Notes under the pieces: model-generated
Told to the model about the DNA's origin: nothing
The model's database searches: none
Seen by the model: the letters and a program-made list of their open reading frames with translations, nothing else
Source of the DNA: Hymenobacter aranciens
GTDB taxonomy: Bacteria; Bacteroidota; Bacteroidia; Cytophagales; Hymenobacteraceae
DNA length: 64,000 bases
Assembly (NCBI RefSeq): GCF_030580865.1
Contig: NZ_JAUQSY010000016.1
Location: 92,081-156,080 of the forward strand
Direction of reading: 5' to 3'
Program-made: the position numbers and the translations under genes
Shown here: positions 9,603-18,089 of the stretch, one piece after another
Layout: every line of letters starts with the position of its first letter
Numbering within the stretch: the first letter of the stretch is position 1

Positions 9603-11738
9603 TTAGCGCATCAGCTTGGCTTGGACCTGCTGCTGCCCCTGCCGCACGCGCAGCAGGTAGAGCCCGGTCGCGCCGGCGGGGCAAGCCAGGGGCACTTCCT
9701 GCGCCCCGGCCTGCAGCTGCACCGGCTGAGTGCTTACCACGCGGCCAAGCGGGTCAATCAGCTCTACCTGGGCCGGACCGGCTTTCAGTGTAGATACCTG
9801 GGCAGTGAGCTGTTCCACAAAGGGGTTGGGATAAGCCTGCACGGCCAGGCCAGCCGCCGGAGCTACGCCCGGCTGCACGGCAGTCGGCGTGGCCGGCGCG
9901 TCCGAAATCAGCTCCAGGCGCCAGCGCTGGGCGTCGTTGCCGTTGTCTTCGTACTGGGCTACGTCCACCCGCGGCTCGGCGCTGTTGTAGAGCACGTCGA
10001 GGCATTGGTTGGTGCCTTCGTGGGTCAGCTTAACGTATTCGTTGTCAGTGCGCGTAATCACCCAACGCTGGGCGGTGGCGCCGTTGTCGTCGTACTGCTG
10101 CACGTTGGCGTTGTTGCTGGAGCTGTTGTTCTCCACATCGAGGCACTGGGGCCGGTTAGAAGTCGGGTCGAGGGCATTTTTGTGGGTCAGCTTGTAGCTG
10201 CCGCCGGTTTCCTGGGTTATCACCCAGCGCTGACCGCTGGTGCCCAGGTCGAAGTTCTGCTGCACGTTGGTGCCGCGCACCGGGCTGTTGTTTTCCACTT
10301 CCAGCACTTGCTCGGTGCTTTTGTGCATTAGCTTGTAGGTGCGGCCCGAAATGACCGATACCTGGCTGATGTCCAGCTGCCAGCGCTGGGCGTCGCTGCC
10401 GTTGTCGGGGGCTATGCGCACATCGGCGCCGGCCGTGGTGCCGGTAGCTTCCACACACAGGCCGGTGCCTTTGAGGGTGATTTTATAATAGCCGTCGGTC
10501 AGGGCCTGGAGCTGCCAGCGCTGGGCATCGGCGGTGCCGGCAGTGTTTTGCTCCAATAAGGGCGTGCCAGTGCTGGTGCCGCCCACCGGCTGCAAGGCCT
10601 GGGTGGTGCCCTCGTGGGTGAGGTTGTAGCGGCCATCGGGCTCCAGGCTGAGGCGCCAGCGCTGGGCGGCGCTGCCGTTGTCGGGGCCCTGCTGCACGCG
10701 GGCCCCGGCGGCGGTGCTGTTATTCAGCACTTCCAGGCATTGGTTGGTGCCTTTGTGGGTGAGCTTGTACACGCCGCCCGATAGCACGTTGCCGGCCGTG
10801 CAGGGGCCGCCGGGCAGCACCGGGCGCACGCCATACGTTGTCATATTCACGCGCTGAATGCGGCCGTCGCTCTCGAAGTTGAGCCGGTCGATGCACAGGC
10901 TGCGCACGGTGGCGCCGGGCTCGTAGCGGTGGTAGGTCATGTAGTACTGGTCGCAGCCCGGCACCCGCGTGATGGAGGCGTGGCCCGGCCCGGTGCGCTG
11001 CTGGTCGCTCGACAGAATCTGGCCGCCGTAGGTCCAGGGGCCGGTGGGGCTGGTGCTGGTCGAATACTGCACGTTGTAGGTGCCGTTGCGGTAGTTGCCG
11101 TTCGAGTAGGTCATGTAATACACGCCGTTGCGCTTCACCAGGTAGGGGGCCTCGGTGTAGTTGGGCGGGGTGATGTTCTGGGCCGGGCTACCGTCGAAGG
11201 CATTCATGCTGGGGTCGAGCCGGCGCATGGCCAGGCGGCTGCCATTCGAGCCGCCGTAGTACATGTAGGCTTGGCCGTCGTCGTCCACAAACACCATCGG
11301 GTCAATGATATCCACCGTAATCGGGTCGGAGCCGATGAAGGGCTGGCCCAGGTCGGTGAAGGGCCCGGTGGGGGTGGGGCCGCTGGCCACGCCAATCTTG
11401 CTGTTGGCCGAGTAGTAGAAGTAATACTGGTTGTTGCGAAACACTACCGAGGGCGCCCAGCCGTTGGCACGGGCCCAGCTGCAGTCCACGGCCAAGTCAA
11501 ATATCACCCCCTCGTCGCTCCAGTTGGTAAGGTCGGTCGAGGAGTAGGCGTGAAACTGCGAGCCCTGCAACGTGGTCGGGTACATGTAGTAGCGGCCCGC
11601 GAAGAAATTCATCTCGGGGTCGGCCAGGTCGCGGGGGCTGTTGACAATGGGGTTACCAGCCGTAACCGGGTTTTGCGCCTGTGCCGCCGGGGCAGCAAGC
11701 AAAGCAACAAACAACCAGCTGAATAAAGAATAGCGCAT
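9603..11738 (-). CDS. Secreted GH43 enzyme with two ricin-type trefoils and T9SS tail
   Basis: This 711-residue protein has a signal peptide ending AQAQ (about residue 22) and a GH43 domain at about residues 25-300. The full triad is Asp40 (LADPEM), Asp146 (IIDPMV) and Glu196 (TEAPYL). Six QRW motifs from about residue 330 to 620 indicate two beta-trefoil carbohydrate-binding domains. The tail AYPNPFVEQL followed by basic residues is a T9SS type A sorting signal, so the protein should be exported through PorU and held at the surface or released. It is a paralogue of the downstream gene and probably an active arabinan- or xylan-degrading enzyme. Confidence 0.9.
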   Translation of the reverse strand: MRYSLFSWLFVALLAAPAAQAQNPVTAGNPIVNSPRDLADPEMNFFAGRYYMYPTTLQGSQFHAYSSTDLTNWSDEGVIFDLAVDCSWARANGWAPSVVFRNNQYYFYYSANSKIGVASGPTPTGPFTDLGQPFIGSDPITVDIIDPMVFVDDDGQAYMYYGGSNGSRLAMRRLDPSMNAFDGSPAQNITPPNYTEAPYLVKRNGVYYMTYSNGNYRNGTYNVQYSTSTSPTGPWTYGGQILSSDQQRTGPGHASITRVPGCDQYYMTYHRYEPGATVRSLCIDRLNFESDGRIQRVNMTTYGVRPVLPGGPCTAGNVLSGGVYKLTHKGTNQCLEVLNNSTAAGARVQQGPDNGSAAQRWRLSLEPDGRYNLTHEGTTQALQPVGGTSTGTPLLEQNTAGTADAQRWQLQALTDGYYKITLKGTGLCVEATGTTAGADVRIAPDNGSDAQRWQLDISQVSVISGRTYKLMHKSTEQVLEVENNSPVRGTNVQQNFDLGTSGQRWVITQETGGSYKLTHKNALDPTSNRPQCLDVENNSSSNNANVQQYDDNGATAQRWVITRTDNEYVKLTHEGTNQCLDVLYNSAEPRVDVAQYEDNGNDAQRWRLELISDAPATPTAVQPGVAPAAGLAVQAYPNPFVEQLTAQVSTLKAGPAQVELIDPLGRVVSTQPVQLQAGAQEVPLACPAGATGLYLLRVRQGQQQVQAKLMR

Positions 11739-11823
11739 CAGGAGGGAAGAAGAAAACGAGGGAATAAATTTTTGATAAGCAAGCCAGCAAAGTGTCGCAA
11801 ACGGCCTGTTCCGAGGCGTTTGG

Positions 11824-13116
11824 CTACTGGGCCTTGAGCAAAGTCCAGTTGGCGCCGTCCGATATTACCGTCACGGTTTTGGTGGGGCCGCTGGCTTGCA
11901 TGAAGTAGGGTGTGGAAGAAGCATTTGTGGCGCTGCCTTCGAAAATGGCCCCCCCCGCCGTACCCAGGTAGGCAATGTTGGAGGAACTGTTGTTGCGGAT
12001 GTAATAGATGCGGCCGGTGCAGGTGGTGGCGTCCGGCAGCAGGTAGTAATCATTGCCGCTGGCCGGCGAGAGGCCGGCGTAGCCCACGTTGCCGAGCGGC
12101 GTGCCGGTTGGGTTGCCTACCAAGCCGTTGCCCACGGCTACGGCCGTCGAGCCATTCACTTGCAGCGTGCTGGTAGGGGCCGCGCTCCCTCCGATAGCCA
12201 CGTTGCCCGTGCCTTCGATGCTTAGGCTGAAGCCGCCGGTGGGAATGGTGGTATTGGCACTCAACGCCGTGCCGCCCAGAGTGATGTTGGTGCCGGCGCG
12301 GGTGAGGCCACTGCCGGCCGTGGTGGCGTCGAGGCTGGCGGCGGTAGCGCTGCTCAGGGTACCGTTGGCGGTGGTGGTGACGATGCCGGCGGTGCTTAGG
12401 CCGCGCAGGCGGGTGCTGCCATTCACGTCCAGCGTGGCCGTGGGCGTGGCTCCGGCCCCGATGTTCACCTTGCCGTCGCTGAGGATGCGCAGGCGCTCGG
12501 CCAGGGCGTTGTTGCCGGCGCCGGGAATGCGGGTTAGGAAAGCGACGTCGGAGCTGTAATTCACCGCATCGGTGACGAGCAGCCGGGCGCCTGGACCGTC
12601 GTTGCCCGTGTCATAATTCTGAAAATCAAGCGCTGCTCCGCCACCGCCGGCGCCGTTGGTGCTGCGCAGCAACAGCAGCGTCGGGTTGGCCCCGGTGGTA
12701 CCACGCTCCAGGTGCAGCAGGGCTCTGGGGTTGTTCGAGCCGACGCCCACGTTGCCGGTGTTGGCAATGCGCAGGCGCTCCACCAGCGCGTTGGCTTCGG
12801 CCCCGGGGTTACGTAGCGAAAAGGCCAGGTCGGCCGTGTAAGCGCCCGGGTCGAGGGCCTGGATGCGGGCGGCGCTGTTGGTAGCCGATGCAGGTGCATA
12901 CGTTTGAAAATCAATGGCCGGGCCGGTGGTGGCGGTGCCATTGGTCGTGCGCAGCAACAGCAGCGCCGGGTTGGCGCTGGTGAAAGCCTGCTCAATCTGG
13001 AGGGCCCCCACCGGGTTGCTCGTGCCGATGCCAATGCCCCGGGTTTGGGCCTGAGCAGCCAGCGGCAGAGCCAGCAGGAGTAGCGCGCCGCGCAGAATCG
13101 GGTAAAGTTGTTGCAT
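11824..13116 (-). CDS. Secreted repeat protein resembling Bacteroidetes tail-fibre-like surface proteins
   Basis: This is a 430-residue protein with a clear signal peptide (ending AQAQ, residue 24). Four spaced copies of a glycine-rich motif of the form (V/I)GIGTxxPxxxLxVxG are visible near residues 28, 117, 215 and 305. This pattern is widespread in secreted Bacteroidetes proteins of unknown role and in phage tail-fibre-like proteins. The C-terminal part resembles a small beta domain ending DGANWTLLKAQ. No T9SS tail or catalytic motif is seen. It is the first gene of the LacI-box operon with two GH43-lectin enzymes, so it may act at the cell surface in glycan use (inference). The function is not known. 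Confidence 0.75.
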   Translation of the reverse strand: MQQLYPILRGALLLLALPLAAQAQTRGIGIGTSNPVGALQIEQAFTSANPALLLLRTTNGTATTGPAIDFQTYAPASATNSAARIQALDPGAYTADLAFSLRNPGAEANALVERLRIANTGNVGVGSNNPRALLHLERGTTGANPTLLLLRSTNGAGGGGAALDFQNYDTGNDGPGARLLVTDAVNYSSDVAFLTRIPGAGNNALAERLRILSDGKVNIGAGATPTATLDVNGSTRLRGLSTAGIVTTTANGTLSSATAASLDATTAGSGLTRAGTNITLGGTALSANTTIPTGGFSLSIEGTGNVAIGGSAAPTSTLQVNGSTAVAVGNGLVGNPTGTPLGNVGYAGLSPASGNDYYLLPDATTCTGRIYYIRNNSSSNIAYLGTAGGAIFEGSATNASSTPYFMQASGPTKTVTVISDGANWTLLKAQ

Positions 13117-13280
13117 CAGCTAAGAATTAATTAATAGCAGTAAAATCGGAGTTAGGACCAGCGGGCTGCTACGCCTGTAAAAAACGGTTCGTTAACCAGC
13201 CGCCTTTTAACGGTAATCCTCCGGGTAGCTATTCGCTTCACCTAATCCGGCAGCTAAATTAGGGCGGGTTAACTATAAAT

Positions 13281-13292
13281 GCAAACGTTTGC
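13281..13292. promoter_or_regulatory. LacI-type operator upstream of the GH43-lectin operon
   Basis: An exact GCAAACGTTTGC, extended to TGCAAACGTTTGCAC and followed by CAAACG, lies 165 bp upstream of the secreted repeat-protein gene. Confidence 0.75.
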
Positions 13293-13425
13293 ACAAACGT
13301 TAAGGCTCTGGATTCAAATTTCTGCCATTCGCTGCGGCAGCTTTACTCTGATTTCATAATAGAGTTACCGCAACCTGCATTGTATTAAAGGGAAGTCGTG
13401 AATAACCGCTAGCCCTAGGTAACTG

Positions 13426-13437
13426 GCAAACGTTTGC
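13426..13437. promoter_or_regulatory. Second LacI-type operator upstream of the GH43-lectin operon
   Basis: An exact GCAAACGTTTGC lies 145 bp from the previous site. The rest of the 399-bp gap (13117-13515) shows no gene. Confidence 0.7.
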
Positions 13438-13515
13438 ATAGCCGCCATCACTGCCGCAACGAGCCTCCGCGCTTTGACCAGCTAAAGCAGACTGTCCACG
13501 ATTTTTAATGCAAAC

Positions 13516-15528
13516 CTATTGCCTGCCTTCCGTCAGCCCCGGCCAGTCGTCGGTGCGGAAAGGGGCGGCGGGCAAGCCTTGGCGATTATAAAGGCTGGGA
13601 AACGGACTATTGCCCCAAGCGTAGCGTACGGCCACCGGGGCTGGCACCTGGGGGCTCGATAGCACCAGCGTACTGCCTTCGAACCGGACCGTAGCCCAGT
13701 AGAATTTGCGGTCGGCTCCGGCAATGGCGAAGCTGGGAGTAGCGCCGGCAGACCCTTTGAATAACAGGCTGCTACCATTGGCTTGCAATGGCAGACGCAG
13801 GGTGTTGCCCGCCGTTTTGAGCACGCCGGGCGTGGGGCCCTGGCTGACGATTCTGGTATCGCCATAAGCCACGCGGGCGGCGGCCAGCGCCAGGCGGTGG
13901 CCTACTTCCTGCTTGTTGCGGGGATGAATGTCGTCGCGGTCGCCCAGGTCGATAGCCACGGCCATGCCGGTGTGTGGCAGGGCTAGCGCGCGGGCCTGGG
14001 CTTCGCGTAGCTCAGCCCATTCGTAGTTGGCGGGTTGGGGCTGGTCGGGTTGAAAATTAGCCAGCTGCACGAATAAAAACGGCAAATCGGGCCGCCCCCA
14101 GGCCGTGCGCCAGCTGCGGATAAGCGTCGGAAACAGCGTGCGGTACTGCGCGGCGCGGGCCGCATTATCCTCGCCCTGGTACCAGATAACGCCCTTCAAA
14201 CCCAGGCCGACCAGGGGCGCAATCATGCCATTATAGAGCAACGTCGGCTGGCGGTAGGGAACCAGCATTTGCCGCTCGGCGGTGGGCAAGGCGCTTAAAT
14301 CGAGTCCGATATGGTAGGGCCAGGCGCCGGCCAGCGGTAGCCGGCGACCAGCCACGTCGAGCCGCAGGCTGTCGGGCGGGCCGGCGATGCCGCCGCCACG
14401 CTGGTAGTCGGTCACGCGCACGGCCAGCACGTTGCGGCCGGGACGCAAGGCGTGGGCGGGCACCACGTAGCGCCGGTAGATGTCCCAGCCGCTGAGGCCG
14501 CCCACGGGCACCCCGTTCACCCACACCGAGTCCACATCGTCAATCTGGCCCAGGTGCAGCACGGCGGGCTGCCGGGCCTCGGCGGCGCTCAGCTCTACCT
14601 CGCGCCGCAACCAGATGATGCCATCGAAGTTGCGCAGTTCGGCGGAGGCAGGCGGGTTTTCCCAGTGGCCGGGCAGCGGCATCGTAGCCCAGGCGCGGGC
14701 ATCGAAAGCAGGGGAGGCCCACCAGCCCGTGGGGCCGGTGCGGCGGCCCTGGTCGCGGGCCAGCAGCCCGGCCTGGAAGGCGGCTTCCCGGGCGGCATAG
14801 TAGCTGCTGACGGCTTCGGCGCTACCGGTTTGGGTGGCCAGCTCGTCGAGCGTAGAATCGAAATCGGCTAGGGGGCGCAGGGCGGCGGCACTGGTCCAGG
14901 CCTCGGCGGGCGTGCCACCCCATTCGCTGCCAATCAGGCCAATGGGAACGTGATGCTTGCCAAATAAATCGCGGCCAAAAAAATAAGCCACCGCCGAAAA
15001 CCCCGCCACCGGCCCCGGCCCGCATACCTGCCAGCCCGCCGCGCTACGAATATCCACTTGCGGGCTGAAAGTCGCGGTGTTATCCACATTCAGCAGCCGG
15101 ATTTGGGGATAATTAGCTGCCGCGACTTCCTGCTTCCCATTCACCGCGTCGCGCACCGGCCACTCCATATTCGACTGGCCCGATGCCAGCCACACGTCGC
15201 CGAACAGCACATCGCGCAAGGTCATGGTATTCTGGCCTTTGATGGTCAATTCGTAAGGTCCGCCAGCTGGTTGCGGGGGCAAGCTCACCTGCCAGCGCCC
15301 GGTGCCGGGGGTAGGCGTGGCTTTATAGGTCTGGCCTTTAAACGTCACTGTCACCGTTTCCCCGGCCTCGGCCCAGCCCCAGAGCGGCACTGGCGCATCG
15401 CGCTGCAACACCATGTGGTCGGCCACGAAGCGCGGCAGGCGCACGGTGGCCCGGGCGTAGTGCAGGCTGCCGCCCAGTAGGGCCAGGAGGAGGGAAGTTC
15501 GTTTGAGCAGCATAGGTCCTGCAGACAT
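13516..15528 (-). CDS. Sialate O-acetylesterase-type (SASA) carbohydrate esterase
   Basis: This 670-residue protein starts at ATG 15528, two bases after the stop of the epimerase gene; ATG 15513 is an alternative. A signal peptide is followed by an N-terminal beta domain. The SGNH-like SASA catalytic domain carries ASGQSNMEW (nucleophile Ser119) and WYQGEDN. A jelly-roll insert lies in the middle (about residues 270-420), and the DDIHPRNK block near the C-terminal third supplies the Asp/His pair. The family removes acetyl groups from sialic acid or from xylan. In this locus acetyl-xylan or acetylated pectin side chains are the likelier substrate (inference). Translation is probably coupled to galM. 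Confidence 0.9.
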   Translation of the reverse strand: MSAGPMLLKRTSLLLALLGGSLHYARATVRLPRFVADHMVLQRDAPVPLWGWAEAGETVTVTFKGQTYKATPTPGTGRWQVSLPPQPAGGPYELTIKGQNTMTLRDVLFGDVWLASGQSNMEWPVRDAVNGKQEVAAANYPQIRLLNVDNTATFSPQVDIRSAAGWQVCGPGPVAGFSAVAYFFGRDLFGKHHVPIGLIGSEWGGTPAEAWTSAAALRPLADFDSTLDELATQTGSAEAVSSYYAAREAAFQAGLLARDQGRRTGPTGWWASPAFDARAWATMPLPGHWENPPASAELRNFDGIIWLRREVELSAAEARQPAVLHLGQIDDVDSVWVNGVPVGGLSGWDIYRRYVVPAHALRPGRNVLAVRVTDYQRGGGIAGPPDSLRLDVAGRRLPLAGAWPYHIGLDLSALPTAERQMLVPYRQPTLLYNGMIAPLVGLGLKGVIWYQGEDNAARAAQYRTLFPTLIRSWRTAWGRPDLPFLFVQLANFQPDQPQPANYEWAELREAQARALALPHTGMAVAIDLGDRDDIHPRNKQEVGHRLALAAARVAYGDTRIVSQGPTPGVLKTAGNTLRLPLQANGSSLLFKGSAGATPSFAIAGADRKFYWATVRFEGSTLVLSSPQVPAPVAVRYAWGNSPFPSLYNRQGLPAAPFRTDDWPGLTEGRQ

Positions 15529-15530
15529 GC

Positions 15531-16631
15531 TTACTGCCGCACGCCAAAGCGGTATTCTGTCGTCGAGCGGAAGGTTTCGCCGGGCCGCAGCACCGTGCTG
15601 GGAAACTGCGGCTGGTTGGGCGAATCGGGAAAATGCTGGGTTTCGAGGCAGAAGCCGGCATGTTGGCCGTAGGTCACGCCATCTTTACCCCCGAGGTTGC
15701 CCTTCAGGAAGTTGCCGGTGTAGCATTGCACGCCGGGTTGGTCGGTGTACACGTCCATCGTACGACCCGAGATGGGCTCATACACGCTGGCGGCCAACTC
15801 CGGCTGCGGGCGGTGCTGGTTGGCCAGCACCCAGTTGTGGTCGTAGCCGCCGGGTACCTGCCCAATCCGTTCACCGATGGCGTGGGGGGTGGTGAAATCA
15901 AACGGTGTACCTTTTACGTCCTTCAACTCGCCGGTCGGAATCAGGGTGTCATCAACGGGCGTAAACTGGTCGGCGGGCAGGGTCAGGATGTGGTCTAGTA
16001 TCGTCGGCGCGCTGCCCAGGGCCAGGTTGAAGTAGCTGTGACTCGTCAGGTTGAGCACCGTCGGCTGGTCGGTGGTGGCCGAGTAGTCGAGGCGCAGGCT
16101 GTTGTCTTCGGTCAGCGTGTACACCACCTGCACGGTCAGGTTGCCGGGGTAGCCTTCCTCGCCGTCTAGGCTTAGGTAGGTCAGCGTCAGCGTGGGTCCA
16201 TCGGCCGAAATGTCGGGCGTCGCCTGCCAAACCTGCTTGTCGAAGCCCAGCGGGCCGCCGTGTAAGGAGTTGGGGACGTTATTGATGGGAAGCTGGTAAG
16301 GCCGGCCGTCGAGCGTAAACCGGCCCTTGGCAATGCGGTTGCCGTAGCGGCCAATGATGGCGCCGAAGTAAGTGTTTTCCTGTACAAACAGCTCGCTGGT
16401 ATAGCCTGCCAACGTATCGAAACCCAGCACCACATCACCCGGCTGGCCATGCTTGTCGGGCACCAGCAGGCTCGTCAGGGTGCCGCCGAGGGTGCTGATG
16501 GTGGCCTGCATGCCGCAGTGATTTTGCAGGGTAAATAAGTGAACCAGCGTGCCCCCGGGCGTATGGCCGAAGAGCACGGCCACCGGCGGCGAGGAGAGAG
16601 TAGTGGGCCGGGAAAAAGAAGCAACAGCCAT
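15531..16631 (-). CDS. galM: Aldose 1-epimerase (mutarotase)
   Basis: ATG at 16631 gives 366 residues, the normal length. The conserved family residues are all visible: the first His in NSLHGG, the second His in TSHSYFNL, and the catalytic Glu in CLETQHFPDSPNQP. The enzyme interconverts alpha and beta anomers of free aldoses such as arabinose, galactose or xylose. In this locus it would feed pentoses released by the GH43 enzymes into catabolism. It is the first gene of a two-gene unit with the acetylesterase and is divergent from the LacI regulator, with the operator in between. No signal peptide of a convincing type is seen from this start. Confidence 0.9.
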   Translation of the reverse strand: MAVASFSRPTTLSSPPVAVLFGHTPGGTLVHLFTLQNHCGMQATISTLGGTLTSLLVPDKHGQPGDVVLGFDTLAGYTSELFVQENTYFGAIIGRYGNRIAKGRFTLDGRPYQLPINNVPNSLHGGPLGFDKQVWQATPDISADGPTLTLTYLSLDGEEGYPGNLTVQVVYTLTEDNSLRLDYSATTDQPTVLNLTSHSYFNLALGSAPTILDHILTLPADQFTPVDDTLIPTGELKDVKGTPFDFTTPHAIGERIGQVPGGYDHNWVLANQHRPQPELAASVYEPISGRTMDVYTDQPGVQCYTGNFLKGNLGGKDGVTYGQHAGFCLETQHFPDSPNQPQFPSTVLRPGETFRSTTEYRFGVRQ

Positions 16632-16828
16632 GCAAGAAAGGTGGCGAAGAGAAACGATTGTGGAACAGAACGACAAGTGCCGGCCAGCCGCCGTGGCCAT
16701 AGACTGCCATCGCACCAAAAATGGTGAGAATGTCAGCGACTTAGCGGCCCCATAGTACGGGATTGAGGTATTAATCGGCCAAACGAAGGCTATACCGGAC
16801 CGCAAGGTAGGAGCTTTTATTGATTTGC

Positions 16829-16840
16829 GCAAACGTTTGC
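16829..16840. promoter_or_regulatory. LacI-type operator between galM and the regulator gene
   Basis: An exact GCAAACGTTTGC in the divergent intergenic region could control both directions, including autoregulation of the regulator. Confidence 0.75.
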
Positions 16841-16973
16841 ATAAGCGGTGCATTTGGGCGTGCTTTGCAAATAATAATGCCGTGTTATGCAATATTTGCA
16901 CGACTCTTTGCATCCGCTGCAGTGGAATTTGCCCGTATTGCGGGCTGGCCATTGCTTCTTTCCGTTCTTTTCC

Positions 16974-18011
16974 GTGGCTAAGAAACGCGCCTCTATTACC
17001 GACCTCGCCCAGCAGCTCAACATCTCCGTTTCGACGGTGTCGCGGGCGCTCAATGGGCACAGCACCATCAGCGACGCTACTACCAAACGGGTAGTGGAGC
17101 TAGCCAATAAGCTTGGCTACCAGCCCAACAGCCTGGCGGCCGGGTTGCGCCGGGGCCGTAGCCGCATGCTGGGCGTCATCGTGCCGCACATCGACGGCAA
17201 TTTCTTTTCGCAGGTGGTGAAGGGTATTGAAGCTGCGGCCAGCAAGGCCGGTTATCACGTCCTCATCTGCCAGTCGAACGAAGACGTGGCCCACGAGCGC
17301 GAGAACATCGAAACGATGATGAATGCGCAGGTGGAGGGCATCCTGGTGTCGCTGTCGCGCACGACACGGGAGTTCCGGCACTTCGAAAAAATCCGTAAGC
17401 GTGACATTCCGCTGGTTTTTTTCGACCGCATTCTCGAAGGGCACGACGTGAATGCCGTGGTGCTCGACGACCGTGCCGGCGGCTACCGCGCCACCAGGCA
17501 CCTGCTGGAGCAGGGTTACCGCCGCATTGCGCATTTCGGCGGCCCGCAGCACCTCAACATCTACAAGCACCGCCGCCAGGGTTACGAAGATGCCCTGCGC
17601 GAGCACGGCCTGCCCGTGCTGGAAGAGCTGATTTATATCTGCGACATGAAAATGGAAGACGGCACCGACGGAATGAAGCAGCTGCTAGCCCTGCCCGAGC
17701 CGCCCGATGCCGTGTTCTCGGCCAGCGACTTTACGCTGGTGGGCGTGCTGGAAACGGTGAAGGAACGGGGGCTGCGCGTGCCGGAAGACATCGGCCTGGC
17801 CGGTTTCAGTAACGAATTGTTCTCGCGCCTGACGGAACCCAAGCTGACTTCCATCGACCAGCACTGCGAGCTGATGGGCCGCTCGGCCACTAAATTATTG
17901 CTGCAGATAATGGAGGAGCAGGGACAGCATTTTGCGCCGCGCCACATCGTGCTGCAGCCCGATTTGTTTGTGCGGGCGTCGTCGCAGCGGCAGGAGAAGC
18001 CGGGGAAGTAA
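16974..18011 (+). CDS. LacI-family transcriptional regulator
   Basis: The likely start is GTG at 16974, giving 345 residues that begin just before the helix-turn-helix (SITDLAQQLNISVSTVSRAL); upstream codons do not look like protein. A hinge helix follows (NSLAAGLRRGRSRMLGVIVP), then a periplasmic-binding-protein-like ligand domain to the end. The operator half-site seen five times nearby suits a LacI/GalR-type protein. The ligand is probably a sugar from the degraded polysaccharide, but this cannot be read from the sequence. It is divergent from galM and convergent with nuoN. Confidence 0.93.
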   Translation: MAKKRASITDLAQQLNISVSTVSRALNGHSTISDATTKRVVELANKLGYQPNSLAAGLRRGRSRMLGVIVPHIDGNFFSQVVKGIEAAASKAGYHVLICQSNEDVAHERENIETMMNAQVEGILVSLSRTTREFRHFEKIRKRDIPLVFFDRILEGHDVNAVVLDDRAGGYRATRHLLEQGYRRIAHFGGPQHLNIYKHRRQGYEDALREHGLPVLEELIYICDMKMEDGTDGMKQLLALPEPPDAVFSASDFTLVGVLETVKERGLRVPEDIGLAGFSNELFSRLTEPKLTSIDQHCELMGRSATKLLLQIMEEQGQHFAPRHIVLQPDLFVRASSQRQEKPGK

Positions 18012-18029
18012 GACTCAGGCGACATTATT

Positions 18030-18070
18030 AAACGCAAAAGAGCGGCCGATGAGGCCGCTCTTTTGCGTTT
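18030..18070. terminator. Bidirectional terminator between lacI and nuoN
   Basis: A perfect 18-bp stem with a 5-nt loop (GATGA) has A-rich and T-rich flanks and sits between two convergent genes. Confidence 0.9.
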
Positions 18071-18089
18071 AAAGCAAATCGGTGAAGCA

